64,000 nt of DNA from Nocardioides marmoribigeumensis (lineage in GTDB: Bacteria; Actinomycetota; Actinomycetes; Propionibacteriales; Nocardioidaceae), in contig NZ_JAVDYG010000001.1 of NCBI RefSeq assembly GCF_031458325.1, forward strand, positions 3,968,001 through 4,032,000. Direction: 5' to 3'. The notes under the pieces are model-generated. The model had not been told where the DNA came from, made no database searches, and saw only the letters and a list, made by a program, of their open reading frames with translations. The position numbers and the translations under genes were made by a program. Shown here piece by piece: positions 18,339-29,079 of this stretch; the stretch's first letter is position 1, and each line of letters starts with the position of its first letter.

Positions 18339-18757
18339 CCCACCTGCAGCGCACCATGTGCGCGGGCATCCTGCTGCTCCAGACCATCGCCCTGGTCCCG
18401 TTCGCGGCGGTCCTCCTGCCGCTGACCGACCTGTCGACGCCGGCGGCGGTCGCCCTCGGGGTCGGGCTGCCGTTGGCCAGCCTCGTCGCGGCCGGTGCCC
18501 TGCGCACGCGGGCCGGGGTGTGGCTCGGCTGGTCGGTGGAGGTCGGCACGATCGCGACCGGCGTCGTCGTACCCCTCATGTTCGGGCTGGGCGCGGTCTT
18601 CCTCGCGCTGTTCGCCGGGTCGTGGTTCCTGGGCCGCAGGATCGACCGCGAGCGCGCCGAGCGCACGGCCGCGTGGGAGGCCGAGCAGGAGCCCGAGCAG
18701 AAGTCGGAGCAGGAGTCGGAGCGGGCGGCGGGTCCGGTGCCCGAGCCCGGGCACTAG
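18335..18757 (+). CDS. DUF4233-family small membrane protein
   Basis: A 140-residue protein with three to four hydrophobic helices (MCAGILLLQTIALVPFAAVLLPL, AAVALGVGLPLASLVAAGAL, LGWSVEVGTIATGVVVPLMFGLGAVFLALFAGSWFLG) and a hydrophilic Glu/Gln-rich tail (EAEQEPEQKSEQESE). The start ATG overlaps the folC stop. A DUF4233 gene between folC and ndk is a conserved actinobacterial arrangement; its function is not known. The acidic tail looks disordered. Confidence 0.85.
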   Translation: MTHLQRTMCAGILLLQTIALVPFAAVLLPLTDLSTPAAVALGVGLPLASLVAAGALRTRAGVWLGWSVEVGTIATGVVVPLMFGLGAVFLALFAGSWFLGRRIDRERAERTAAWEAEQEPEQKSEQESERAAGPVPEPGH

Positions 18758-18760
18758 GCT
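18755..18760 (+). promoter_or_regulatory. -10 box TAGGCT of ndk
   Basis: TAGGCT followed by 7 nt and the ndk ATG. The box contains the TAG stop codon of the DUF4233 gene. Confidence 0.5.
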
Positions 18761-18767
18761 CCGCCCC

Positions 18768-19187
18768 ATGTCCGAGCACCCCATGCAGCGCACGCTCGTC
18801 CTCCTCAAGCCCGACGCCGTGCGTCGTGGCCTGGTGGGCGCGATCCTCTCCCGCTTCGAGCAGCGAGGCCTGCGCATCGTCGCGCTCGAGCAGCGCGTGA
18901 TCGACGGCGCCCAGGCCGACCGCCACTACGCCGAGCACGTCGAGCGTGACTTCTACCCGCCGCTGCGCGACTTCGTCACCTCCGGCCCGCTGGTGGCGCT
19001 GGTGCTCGAGGGCGACTCCGCCATCGAGGTGGTCCGCGGCATCAACGGCGCCACCGACGGACGCAAGGCCGCCCCCGGGACGATCCGCGGCGACCTCTCG
19101 CTGTCCAACCGGGAGAACCTCGTGCACGGCTCCGACTCCCCGGAGTCCGCCGAGCGCGAGATCGCGATCTGGTTCCCCGGCCTCTGA
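18768..19187 (+). CDS. ndk: Nucleoside-diphosphate kinase
   Basis: A 139-residue enzyme that balances NTP and dNTP pools by phosphate transfer through a histidine. Signature segments: RTLVLLKPDAVRRGLVGAIL, the HY motif in ADRHYAEHVERDFYP, GATDGRKAAPGTIRGD, and the active-site NLVHGSDSPESAEREI with the catalytic His in VHGSDS. Normal family length. A second ATG five codons downstream could serve, but the first is placed 7 nt after a TAGGCT box. Confidence 0.95.
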   Translation: MSEHPMQRTLVLLKPDAVRRGLVGAILSRFEQRGLRIVALEQRVIDGAQADRHYAEHVERDFYPPLRDFVTSGPLVALVLEGDSAIEVVRGINGATDGRKAAPGTIRGDLSLSNRENLVHGSDSPESAEREIAIWFPGL

Positions 19188-19300
19188 CACCTGACCTGCT
19201 CCGCGCGGGCGTGCGTGTCCTCCCGGATCGGGGGGTCGTCGCTGCCTACGCTTCCCCGGAGACACGTGTGACGTGAGTGCTACGGGAGTGCGGAGCAGGG

Positions 19301-20326
19301 ATGGCGAACAGCTTCATCGGCCGGGACATGGCGGTCGACCTCGGAACGGCCAACACACTCGTCTACGTCCGCGGCAAGGGCGTGCTGCTCGACGAGCCGA
19401 GCGTCGTCGCCCTCAACGCCTCGACCGGTGAGGTGCTGGCCGTCGGCCACGAGGCCAAGCGCATGCTCGGCCGCACGCCCGACAACATCACCGCGATCCG
19501 ACCGCTCCAGGACGGCGTCATCGCCGACTTCGACGCCACCGAGCAGATGCTGCGGTTCTTCATCCAGCAGGTGCACCGCCGCCGCTACTTCGCCAAGCCC
19601 CGCCTGGTGATCTGCGTGCCCAGCGGCATCACCGCGGTCGAGCAGCGGGCGGTCAAGGAGGCCGGCTACCAGGCCGGCGCGCGCCGGGTCTACATCATCG
19701 AGGAGCCCATGGCCGCCGCGATCGGCGCCGGGCTTCCGGTCCACGAGGCCACCGGCAACATGGTCGTCGACGTCGGTGGCGGCACCACCGAGGTCGCGGT
19801 GATCTCGCTGGGCGGCATCGTGACCAGCCTGTCCATCCGCACGGCGGGCGACGACCTCGACCAGGCGGTCATCGCCTGGATGAAGAAGGAGCACTCGCTC
19901 ATGCTGGGCGAGCGCACGGCCGAGGAGATCAAGATGACCCTCGGCACGGCCTTCCCGCTCACCAAGGAGCCCGAGGCCGAGATCCGCGGGCGCGACATGG
20001 TCACCGGCCTGCCCCGCACCGTCGTGGTCTCGAGCAGCGAGGTGCGCCACGCGATCGAGGAGCCGCTCAACGACATTGTCGACGCGGTCCGCACCACGCT
20101 CGACCAGACGCCCCCCGAGCTCGCCGGCGACATCATGGACCGCGGGCTGGTCCTCACCGGTGGCGTCGCCCTGCTGCGCGGTCTCGACGAGCGCCTGCGC
20201 CACGAGACCGGCATGCCGGTCCACGTCGCCGAGGACCCCCTGCACTCCGTCGCCCTGGGCGCGGGCAAGTGCGTCGAGGAGTTCGAGGCCCTCCAGCAGG
20301 TGCTCGTCACCGAGAACCGTCGCTGA
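19301..20326 (+). CDS. mreB: Rod-shape-determining actin homologue MreB
   Basis: A 341-residue actin-family ATPase that guides lateral wall synthesis. Phosphate-1 motif GRDMAVDLGTANTLVYVRGKG, phosphate-2 VVDVGGGTTEVAVISLGGIV, adenosine motif LVLTGGVALLRGLDERL, and the conserved ARRVYIIEEPMAAAIGAGLP. The ATG at 19301 follows GGAGCAGGG and is preferred over an upstream ATG (19277). It heads an operon mreB-mreC-mreD-mrdA-rodA with gaps of 1-11 bp or overlaps. MreB implies rod-shaped cells, unlike actinobacteria that grow only from the poles. Confidence 0.95.
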   Translation: MANSFIGRDMAVDLGTANTLVYVRGKGVLLDEPSVVALNASTGEVLAVGHEAKRMLGRTPDNITAIRPLQDGVIADFDATEQMLRFFIQQVHRRRYFAKPRLVICVPSGITAVEQRAVKEAGYQAGARRVYIIEEPMAAAIGAGLPVHEATGNMVVDVGGGTTEVAVISLGGIVTSLSIRTAGDDLDQAVIAWMKKEHSLMLGERTAEEIKMTLGTAFPLTKEPEAEIRGRDMVTGLPRTVVVSSSEVRHAIEEPLNDIVDAVRTTLDQTPPELAGDIMDRGLVLTGGVALLRGLDERLRHETGMPVHVAEDPLHSVALGAGKCVEEFEALQQVLVTENRR

Positions 20327-20337
20327 GGAGTCGACCG

Positions 20338-21282
20338 ATGGCACCCCGCACCCGTCGTCCCCGCACCAAGGAGGACCGCCAGCGGCGCGGCTCGCGCTCG
20401 CTGCTCGCCGTGCTCTCCCTGGCCAGCGTGACCGTGATGGCCGTCGACGCCCAGGGCGGTGACGGCTCGCCCGTGGAGTCCGCCCGCTCCGCGGTCGGCG
20501 ACCTCCTCGCCCCCGTGCAGAGCGGGGCGTCCACCGTGGCGCGCCCGTTCCGCGAGGTGCCGGAGTTCTTCACCAGCAACCGCGACCTGCGCGCCGACCT
20601 GCACCGGCTCGAGGCCGAGAACGCCAACCTGCGCGGCCAGGTCAACACCACCTCCCAGGTGCGCTTCCGCGCCGCCGAGCTCGACGGGCTGCTGCGCTCC
20701 AGCCGGCGCAGCGGGCTCGCCCTGGTCCCCGCCCGTGTGATCGCGATCGGTCCCGCCCAGAGCTTCAGCCAGACGGTGACCATCGACGCCGGCACCGCCG
20801 ACGGCGTCCACCCCGACCTCAGCGTGCTCAACAACGACGGTCTCGTCGGCCGCGTGATCGCCGCGGGCCGCCACTCCGCGACGGTGCTGCTCATCGTCGA
20901 CGAGCGGTCCATGGTCGGGGCACGCCTCGGCTCCAACGCCGAGGTCGGGTTCCTCACCGGGCGCGGCTCCCTCGACGGTGACAGCCCGCTCGACCTCGAC
21001 CTCGTCGACGACTCGGAGACCCCGGGCAAGGACGACGTGGTGGTCACCTGGGGCAGCCGGGGCGGCTCGCCCTACGTCGCGGGCGTGCCGATCGGCAGCG
21101 TCACCAAGGTCTACTCCACCCCGCGCGAGCAGGCCAAGCACGCGGTGATCGACCCCTACGTCGACTTCTCCTCCCTCGACGTCGTGGGTGTCGTGGTCGA
21201 CGCGCGCACCAAGGGCGACCGGGCCGTCATCCGGGCCGGCGACGTCGACACCGGCACCCGCTCCGACCAGGAAGGACGCTGA
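20338..21282 (+). CDS. mreC: Rod-shape-determining protein MreC
   Basis: A 314-residue membrane-anchored scaffold. A positively charged N-terminus (RTRRPRTKEDRQRRGSR) precedes a single membrane segment, then a coiled coil (NRDLRADLHRLEAENANLRGQV) and the two-lobed beta domain (VIAIGPAQSFSQTVTIDAGTADGV, LVGRVIAAGRHSATVLLIVD). It links MreB to PBP2 and RodA in the elongation complex. It starts 12 bp after mreB behind GAGGAG. Confidence 0.92.
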   Translation: MAPRTRRPRTKEDRQRRGSRSLLAVLSLASVTVMAVDAQGGDGSPVESARSAVGDLLAPVQSGASTVARPFREVPEFFTSNRDLRADLHRLEAENANLRGQVNTTSQVRFRAAELDGLLRSSRRSGLALVPARVIAIGPAQSFSQTVTIDAGTADGVHPDLSVLNNDGLVGRVIAAGRHSATVLLIVDERSMVGARLGSNAEVGFLTGRGSLDGDSPLDLDLVDDSETPGKDDVVVTWGSRGGSPYVAGVPIGSVTKVYSTPREQAKHAVIDPYVDFSSLDVVGVVVDARTKGDRAVIRAGDVDTGTRSDQEGR

Positions 21283-21283
21283 C

Positions 21284-21799
21284 ATGCGCGTGGTCCGGGG
21301 ACTCGTCTTCCTCGCCGTGATCCTGCTCGCGGTCGTGCTCCAGGTGAGCTTCTTCGCCGCCTTCTCCCTCGACGGCGTCGTGCCCAACCTCGCCCTGCTC
21401 GTCGTCGTCGCCGCCGCGCTCACCCGCGGCCCCGAGTTCGCCGCGCTCCTCGGCTTCGTCGGCGGCCTGGCGGTCGACCTCGTGCCGCCGGCCGACCACC
21501 TGGCCGGGCGCTGGGCGCTCGCGCTGGTGGTCGTGGGCTACCTCGCCGGGCGGGTCCGCGCCGACGCCGAGCGCTCGACCGTCGGGGCCCTGGTGACCGT
21601 CGCCGCCTGCTCGTTCGTCGGAGCCTCGGTCTTCGCGCTGAGCGGTTTCGTCCTGGAGGACAGCGGCGTGCCGGTCACCGAGGCGCTGCGGGTGATCCCC
21701 GAGGCGGTGCTCTACGACCTCCTGCTCGCCCCGTTCGTGCTCCCGCTGGCGATGCGGCTCTTCCGCCGGCTGCGGCCCGAGCCCGCGATGGCCGTCTAG
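21284..21799 (+). CDS. mreD: Rod-shape-determining membrane protein MreD
   Basis: A 171-residue protein with about five membrane helices ([88 protein letters not shown]). It follows mreC after 1 bp behind GAAGGACG. The PNL(A/L)LL and G(F)xxGLxxDL patterns are typical of MreD. It is a component of the elongasome. Confidence 0.88.
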   Translation: MRVVRGLVFLAVILLAVVLQVSFFAAFSLDGVVPNLALLVVVAAALTRGPEFAALLGFVGGLAVDLVPPADHLAGRWALALVVVGYLAGRVRADAERSTVGALVTVAACSFVGASVFALSGFVLEDSGVPVTEALRVIPEAVLYDLLLAPFVLPLAMRLFRRLRPEPAMAV

Positions 21800-21802
21800 C
21801 CC

Positions 21803-24013
21803 ATGGCCACGCTGACCGCCTTCTGGTCCTCCGGGTCGCCGTCCACCGCCGGCACACGCACGCGCCTGGTGGGGCGCAACCGGCTGTGGGTGATCCAGGT
21901 CCTCGTGCTCATGCTGTTCCTGACCCTGCTCGGCCGGCTGTGGTACCTCCAGGTCGACAGCGGCGCCGACTACCAGGCCAAGGCCGCCGACCAGTCGATC
22001 CGCGAGGTCGTCGTGCAGCCCGCCCGCGGCCTCATCGTCGACGACATGGGCCGGCCCCTGGTCGCCAACCGCACCTCGTGGGTCGTCACCGTCGACCGCA
22101 CGCTGCTCAACCGGCTCGACGAGACCCAGCAGGACAAGCTGCTGCGACGCATCGGCAAGGCGGTCAAGCAGCGTCCCAAGGTCATCCGCCAGCGGCTCGT
22201 GCTGTGCGGCCAGCCGGGGTCGGTCAGCGGCACCTGCTGGAACGGCTCCCCCTACCAGCCCGTCCCGATCGCCAAGGACATCCGGCAGCGCACGGCCCTG
22301 GCGATCATGGAGCAGAACGAGGACTACCCCTCGGTCATCGTCGAGCGGCAGAACGTCCGCGCCTACCCCTCGCCGTTCGGCATCAACGCCGCCCACGTGC
22401 TGGGCTACCTGAGCCCGATCACCAAGGACGAGCTCGACCGGGCCGAGGCCAAGGGTGACGAGTCGGTGCACGGCGCCTCCGTCGTCGGCCGGGCCGGCCT
22501 GGAGAAGGAGTACGACGCCTACCTCCGCGGCTTCCCGGGCTACAAGAACGTCGCGGTGGACTCGATGGGCCGGGTGCTCGGCGACTCCGGCGAGGTCAAG
22601 GGCAAGGTCGGCGACACCCTGGTGACCTCGCTCGACGCGCGCGTGCAGTCGGTCGTGGAGCAGCAGCTGCAGCAGATGATCCAGGTCGCCCGCGGCACGA
22701 TGGACCCGGTGACCGGGCGACGCTACGCCGCCGACTCGGGGGCCGCCGTGGTGATGGAGGCCAAGACCGGCCGCGTGGTCGCGATGGCCAGCCAGCCGAC
22801 GTACGACCCCGACGTGTGGACCGACGGCATCAGCTCCAAGCAGCTCGAGCGGCTCTACTCCACCGACGCGGGCACGCCGCTGCTGTCCCGGGCGACGCAG
22901 GGGCAGTTCGCCCCGGGCTCGACCTGGAAGCCGTTCATGACGATCGGCGCGCTGCAGAACGGCTACAGCCAGTCGACCTCGCTCCCGTGCTCCTCGAGCT
23001 TCCAGGTCGGCAACCGCCCCTTCAAGAACTTCGAGTCCGGCTCCTACGGCAACATCGGCTTCCAGAAGGCCCTCGAGGTCTCCTGCAACACCTTCTTCTA
23101 CCGCGTGGGCTTCAACTTCTGGCAGAAGTACGGCTCCGACGTCGCCGACGTGAACGCCAAGGACCCACTGGTCGAGATCGCCAAGACCTTCGGGTTCGGC
23201 AAGCGCACCGGCATCGACGTGCCGGGCGAGACCACGGGTCGCATCGCCGACCGCAGGTGGAAGCGCGCCTACTACGACTCGATGAAGGACTACTACTGCC
23301 GCATCGGCAAGAAGCCGGGCTACGACTTCCTGCACCGGTTCGCCCGGGAGTTCTGCGTCGAGGGCTACGCCTACCGCGCCGGTGACGCGGTCAACTTCGC
23401 CATCGGCCAGGGCGACACCGCGGTCACCCCGATCCAGCTGGCCCGGGGCTACGCCGCGATCTCCAACGGGGGCACGCTGTTCGAGCCGCGGGTGGCCAAG
23501 GCGATCGTCGGCCCCGACGGCAAGGTCGTCCGCGAGATCCCGCCCGAGGTCCAGGCCAAGGTCAAGATCTCCAAGAGCGACCTCGACTTCGTCCGCACCG
23601 GTCTCAGCTGGGTCGCCTCCGAGCCCCACGGCACGATGAACTGGCGTTTGCAGGGCTTCCCGCTCGACAAGGTGCACCTGCACTGCAAGACCGGGTCCGC
23701 GGAGGTCACCGGCAAGCAGACGACGTCGTGGGTGGCGTGCTTCGACAAGGAGTACGTCACGGTGATGATGATCAGCCAGGCCGGCACCGGCTCCGGCGCC
23801 TCGGGCCCCGGCATCCGCAAGATCTGGGAGGCCCTCTACGGCATCGAGGGCGACAAGGTCCGCAAGCGTGACGCCGCCATCCCCGGCACCAAGCCTCCGG
23901 CGACGCTGCCGGTCTTCGCCCGCGACGGCTCGATCCTGCCGCCGGCCACCCGGCACCACCGTGCCCACCCACGCGCCCACCGCCGGGCCACGCACGCCGA
24001 AGGGGAGTCATGA
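21803..24013 (+). CDS. mrdA: Penicillin-binding protein 2 (elongation transpeptidase)
   Basis: A 736-residue class B PBP. One N-terminal membrane helix ([24 protein letters not shown]) precedes the dimerisation region ([24 protein letters not shown]). The transpeptidase domain has the catalytic Ser in PGSTWKP (about residue 373), SCN in VSCNTFF (about 427) and KTG in HCKTGSAEV (about 629). It crosslinks lateral wall peptidoglycan with RodA, whose gene overlaps its stop (ATGA). A His-rich tail ([12 protein letters not shown]) is unusual but probably flexible. Confidence 0.94.
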   Translation: MATLTAFWSSGSPSTAGTRTRLVGRNRLWVIQVLVLMLFLTLLGRLWYLQVDSGADYQAKAADQSIREVVVQPARGLIVDDMGRPLVANRTSWVVTVDRTLLNRLDETQQDKLLRRIGKAVKQRPKVIRQRLVLCGQPGSVSGTCWNGSPYQPVPIAKDIRQRTALAIMEQNEDYPSVIVERQNVRAYPSPFGINAAHVLGYLSPITKDELDRAEAKGDESVHGASVVGRAGLEKEYDAYLRGFPGYKNVAVDSMGRVLGDSGEVKGKVGDTLVTSLDARVQSVVEQQLQQMIQVARGTMDPVTGRRYAADSGAAVVMEAKTGRVVAMASQPTYDPDVWTDGISSKQLERLYSTDAGTPLLSRATQGQFAPGSTWKPFMTIGALQNGYSQSTSLPCSSSFQVGNRPFKNFESGSYGNIGFQKALEVSCNTFFYRVGFNFWQKYGSDVADVNAKDPLVEIAKTFGFGKRTGIDVPGETTGRIADRRWKRAYYDSMKDYYCRIGKKPGYDFLHRFAREFCVEGYAYRAGDAVNFAIGQGDTAVTPIQLARGYAAISNGGTLFEPRVAKAIVGPDGKVVREIPPEVQAKVKISKSDLDFVRTGLSWVASEPHGTMNWRLQGFPLDKVHLHCKTGSAEVTGKQTTSWVACFDKEYVTVMMISQAGTGSGASGPGIRKIWEALYGIEGDKVRKRDAAIPGTKPPATLPVFARDGSILPPATRHHRAHPRAHRRATHAEGES

Positions 24014-25227
24014 GCACCCTCGCCCCGACGCGCCTGCGCGCCGCGGCCCGGACGGAGTCGTCCTGGGCGCGCGTTCCGCGCGTGGACTGGCCGCTGCTGC
24101 TGGCGACCGCCGCGCTGCTCGTGATCGGCACGCTCCTGGTGTGGTCGGCGACCGCGCAGCGCGACACGCTCACCGAGGGTGACCCGCAGGCCTACCTCCG
24201 CCGTCACCTGGTCAACATCGCGATCGGGATCGTGCTGGCCGTGCTCGTGGCCGCCACCGACCACCGCTGGGTGCGCATCCTCGCGCCCGTGCTCTACGCC
24301 GGGTCGCTGGTCGGGCTCGCGCTGGTCTTCGTGATGGGCTCGACCATCAACGGCTCGCGGTCGTGGATCGTGCTGGGCGGCATGTCCATCCAGCCCTCCG
24401 AGTTCGCCAAGCTCTCGGTCGTGGTGATGATGGCGCTGGTCGTGGCCGAGCGCACCGAGGGCTCGTGGCGCCAGCGCGAGGTCCGCCACCTCGACGTGGT
24501 GGGCATGCTCGCCGTGGCCGCCCTGCCCGCGGCGATGATCCTGCTCCAGCCCGACCTCGGCACGGTGCTCGTCCTGACCGCCACCGTGTTCGGCGTCATC
24601 GCCGCCTCCGGTGCGCCCCGCCGCTGGCTGGGCGGCCTGGCCGTCGGCGGCATCGCCGTGGCGACGGTCGCGGTGGTCGGGGGAGTGCTCAAGCCCTACC
24701 AGATCGACCGGTTCATGGCGTTCACCAACCCCGCGCTCGACCCGCGGGGCGCGGGCTACAACACCGAGCAGGCGCGCATCGCGATCGGCAACGGCGGCAT
24801 CTTCGGCCAGGGGCTCTTCCATGGCTCCCAGACCCGTGCCGGGTTCGTCCCCGAGCAGCAGACCGACTTCATCTTCACCGTCGCGGGGGAGGAGCTCGGC
24901 CTGCTCGGTGCCGGCCTGCTGATCCTGCTGCTCGCCGTGGTGATCCGCCGGGCGCTGTCGATCTCGCTGCACTCCGAGGACCTCTTCGGCCGGCTCGTCG
25001 CGGCCGGCATCGCCTGCTGGTTCGGCTTCCAGGCCTTCCAGAACATCGGCATGTGCCTGGGCATCATGCCGGTCACCGGCGTGCCCCTGCCTCTGGTCTC
25101 CTACGGCGGCACCTCGATGTTCGCCAGCCTCATGGCGGTCGGTCTGCTGCACAACATCCACGCGCGCAACCAGCGCTCGCTCGGCCTCGGCGTCTCCAGC
25201 ACCTACCAGTCGCGCTCGCGCTACTGA
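24010..25227 (+). CDS. rodA: SEDS peptidoglycan glycosyltransferase RodA
   Basis: A 405-residue polytopic protein of the SEDS family (FtsW/RodA/SpoVE) that polymerises lipid II. About ten helices are visible. Conserved residues include GSTINGSRSWIVLGG, the STP-like QPSEFAKLSVV, LLQPDLGT, QTDFIFTVAGEELG and GVPLPLVSYGGTSM. Its gene overlaps mrdA, consistent with a PBP2-RodA pair. It is the last gene of the elongasome operon; a dispersed repeat follows 11 bp after the stop. Confidence 0.94.
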   Translation: MSTLAPTRLRAAARTESSWARVPRVDWPLLLATAALLVIGTLLVWSATAQRDTLTEGDPQAYLRRHLVNIAIGIVLAVLVAATDHRWVRILAPVLYAGSLVGLALVFVMGSTINGSRSWIVLGGMSIQPSEFAKLSVVVMMALVVAERTEGSWRQREVRHLDVVGMLAVAALPAAMILLQPDLGTVLVLTATVFGVIAASGAPRRWLGGLAVGGIAVATVAVVGGVLKPYQIDRFMAFTNPALDPRGAGYNTEQARIAIGNGGIFGQGLFHGSQTRAGFVPEQQTDFIFTVAGEELGLLGAGLLILLLAVVIRRALSISLHSEDLFGRLVAAGIACWFGFQAFQNIGMCLGIMPVTGVPLPLVSYGGTSMFASLMAVGLLHNIHARNQRSLGLGVSSTYQSRSRY

Positions 25228-25237
25228 GCCACACCAC

Positions 25238-25259
25238 GGTGGTCGAGCCTGTCGAGACC
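25238..25259. repeat. Interspersed 22-bp repeat, copy 2, after rodA
   Basis: Identical over 22 bp to 14778-14799 in valS. It sits in the 80-bp gap between rodA and the radical-SAM gene, close to the rodA stop, and could fold into a weak hairpin (GGTCGA / TCGAGACC). Confidence 0.7.
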
Positions 25260-25307
25260 ACGCGCCCGTTATCCTGGGGAGTCCCCTAGATCTCCGGAGA
25301 GTGCTGC

Positions 25308-27263
<1,956 letters not shown>

Positions 27264-27302
27264 CCGCGGCGCGCGAGGCCGGCCGGCCCCGCGCGGGCGC
27301 CA

Positions 27303-27361
27303 CGTACTCCGCCGTACGCGTTGCGCGTGTCCGATTTGTCCAGCGCGTACGTCGGAGTACG
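27303..27361. repeat. Long inverted repeat (18-bp arms, 23-nt loop)
   Basis: Arms 27303-27320 and 27344-27361 are complementary at 17 of 18 positions (left arm CGTACTCCGCCGTACGCG). It lies between the ends of two convergent genes, 40 bp after one and 20 bp after the other, so a bidirectional terminator is one reading. The stem is longer than usual for a terminator and has no U tract; it may be a dispersed palindromic element. Confidence 0.6.
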
Positions 27362-27380
27362 CGGGTGGGGTTGCGGGCGG

Positions 27381-28154
27381 TCAGAGGCCGGAGACGAGCA
27401 GGGCGAGCCCGATGATGAGGACGACCCCGACCACGAGCAGCCCCACCATGAGCGCGGTGCGGCCGGCCGATGCCGGGGGCGGGTCGGCCCAGGCGCGCTG
27501 GACGCGGTCCTCGGGCAGTCCGGTCGGGGGTCCGGGGTAGGACGGCGACTCGGCGACGCTGCCGGGGTCCCCCGGGTCGCCGGGCGCGTAGGACTGCGGA
27601 GCGGCCGGCGGCGGGGGAGCTGGACGCTCGTCGCTGCCGGGGTAGCGGAACTGCGCGGGCTGGGCCGGAGGCTCAGGAGCCCCGGCGGCGGTCGGGCCTG
27701 ACGCTGCGGGCGGGGGAGGGGACACACCAGGTGGCGTGGGTGCCGGCGGGACCGGACCCGCCGCAGGGTCGCCCGGCGTGCCGTCCCAGCCGTTGTCCCC
27801 ACGCTGGAGGACGCCGTCGCCGGAGTACAGGTAGGACCACGCCTGACCGTCCTCGCCGCGCACGTGGACCTCGCCCTCGCGCACGAAGCTGCCGAGGCTG
27901 CGGTAGAACTCGCTGGCCTGCTCCGACCACTTGGGGTCGCCGTCGGTGTCGGTGCCGACCAGCAGCCACTCGCCCTCGCGCCGGACCTGCGCCGCGGCGT
28001 ACGGTGCGAGCTCCTCGAGCGAGTCGACGTGGACCTGGTCGGCGTCGAACCAGCCGCCGCGTGCGCCCATGCGCACCTCGAGGACCGTCAGAGCCTGACG
28101 CTCGAGCTCCTGGGGGAGCTTGAGGCGGCCGGAGGTCTCGACGAGGTAGCCCAC
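27381..28154 (-). CDS. Unknown protein with Pro-rich linker and C-terminal membrane anchor
   Basis: A 257-residue protein, not recognised. Residues 1-120 look like a small alpha/beta domain (TVLEVRMGARGGWFDADQVHVDSLEELAPYAAAQVRREGEWLLVG..., in part). Residues about 125-225 are Pro/Ala/Gly-rich and probably disordered (PPAPTPPGVSPPPP). The last about 22 residues form one membrane helix (ALMVGLLVVGVVLIIGLALLV), so the protein is tail-anchored with its domain in the cytoplasm. GTG 28154 has TAGCCT 6 nt upstream. It splits the radical-SAM pair and points the other way, so it is a later insertion into that cluster. Confidence 0.7.
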   Translation of the reverse strand: MGYLVETSGRLKLPQELERQALTVLEVRMGARGGWFDADQVHVDSLEELAPYAAAQVRREGEWLLVGTDTDGDPKWSEQASEFYRSLGSFVREGEVHVRGEDGQAWSYLYSGDGVLQRGDNGWDGTPGDPAAGPVPPAPTPPGVSPPPPAASGPTAAGAPEPPAQPAQFRYPGSDERPAPPPPAAPQSYAPGDPGDPGSVAESPSYPGPPTGLPEDRVQRAWADPPPASAGRTALMVGLLVVGVVLIIGLALLVSGL

Positions 28155-28160
28155 GCGGTC

Positions 28161-28166
28161 AGGCTA
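28161..28166 (-). promoter_or_regulatory. -10 box TAGCCT of the tail-anchored protein gene
   Basis: Minus-strand TAGCCT with 6 nt to the GTG start. The divergent promoter at 28179-28184 is only 12 bp away, so the two start points lie back to back. Confidence 0.45.
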
Positions 28167-28178
28167 CGTGAGCGCCAG

Positions 28179-28184
28179 TAGGGT
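28179..28184 (+). promoter_or_regulatory. -10 box TAGGGT of the TIGR03936-type gene
   Basis: TAGGGT with 8 nt to the GTG at 28193. No Shine-Dalgarno is visible. Confidence 0.5.
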
Positions 28185-28192
28185 GGCCCCCC

Positions 28193-28933
28193 GTGCGTGA
28201 CCAGCCCGAGCAGCAAGCCCCACCGGTGCAGCGCCTGCGCCTGCACTACGCCAAGCGCGGCCGCCTCCGTTTCACCAGCCACCGCGACTTCTCCCGCGCC
28301 TTCGAGCGCGCGCTGGTGCGGGCGGGGGTGCCGATGGCCTACTCCTCCGGCTTCCACCCGCACCCGCGCATCTCGTACGCCGGCGCGTCGCCCACCGGGG
28401 CCGCCTCGGAGGCGGAGTACCTCGAGATCGGCCTGGCGCGCGAGATGGACCCCGAGGAGCTGCGGCGCCTCATCGACGAGTCCCTGCCTCCCGGGCTCGA
28501 CGTGCTGGAGGTCGTGGTCGCCCACGGCGGGTCGCTCCCGGACCGGATGGAGGCGAGCCACTGGCGGGTCCGGCTGCCCGACGTGCCGGTCGCGGAGGCG
28601 GCCGACGCGGTCCGCGCGTTCCTCGCCGCGGAGGAGGTGACCGTCGAGCGGATGACCAAGCGGGGCCTGCGGACCTTCGACTGCCGCGCCGCGGTCGTGC
28701 GCCTCGCGGTCGCCGACGACGCCTCCGCGGAAGCGGGGTGTGCCATACTCGACACGGTCTTGCGACACGCCACACCGTCTGTGAGACCCGACGACGTCCT
28801 CGCTGGACTACGCGAGATCTCTGGGCTGCGCACCGGCAGTGGAGCGCTGCTGGAACGACTGGCCCAGGGACCGCTCGACGCGGAAGCCGGCACAGTGGGG
28901 GACCCGTTGGCACCAGACCGCGACGCGGTGTGA
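28193..28933 (+). CDS. TIGR03936/DUF2344-type radical-SAM-linked protein
   Basis: A 246-residue protein. The characteristic start is RLRLHYAKRGRLRFTSHRDFSRAFERALVRAGVPMAYSSGFHPHPRISYAG (in part), with EAEYLEIGLAREMDPEELRRLID downstream. Proteins of this type are fused to, or encoded beside, TIGR03960 radical-SAM enzymes and often precede ribonuclease E/G, as here. The function is unknown; the basic N-terminal HRDFSRAFERAL segment suggests RNA contact, which is speculation. It is expressed from its own leaderless promoter. Confidence 0.85.
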   Translation: MRDQPEQQAPPVQRLRLHYAKRGRLRFTSHRDFSRAFERALVRAGVPMAYSSGFHPHPRISYAGASPTGAASEAEYLEIGLAREMDPEELRRLIDESLPPGLDVLEVVVAHGGSLPDRMEASHWRVRLPDVPVAEAADAVRAFLAAEEVTVERMTKRGLRTFDCRAAVVRLAVADDASAEAGCAILDTVLRHATPSVRPDDVLAGLREISGLRTGSGALLERLAQGPLDAEAGTVGDPLAPDRDAV

Positions 28934-28963
28934 CCCGGAGGTGACAGCTCCGGCCCATCCCCG

Positions 28964-28977
28964 CTGACCGCGGTCAG
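28964..28977. repeat. 14-bp perfect palindrome upstream of rne
   Basis: CTGACCGCGGTCAG lies in the 146-bp gap before the ribonuclease gene, 103 bp from its start. It may be an operator or a small transcript-end hairpin. No other strong feature was found in the gap. Confidence 0.4.
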
Positions 28978-29079
28978 TGTCCTCGGTCCTTCGCGACCCC
29001 CGTTCCGGGATCCCGGGGCGTCGCCGCAACCGTAGGCTTACTGACTGCGCACGTCTGCGACGGGCGCCAAGGGAGTTCC

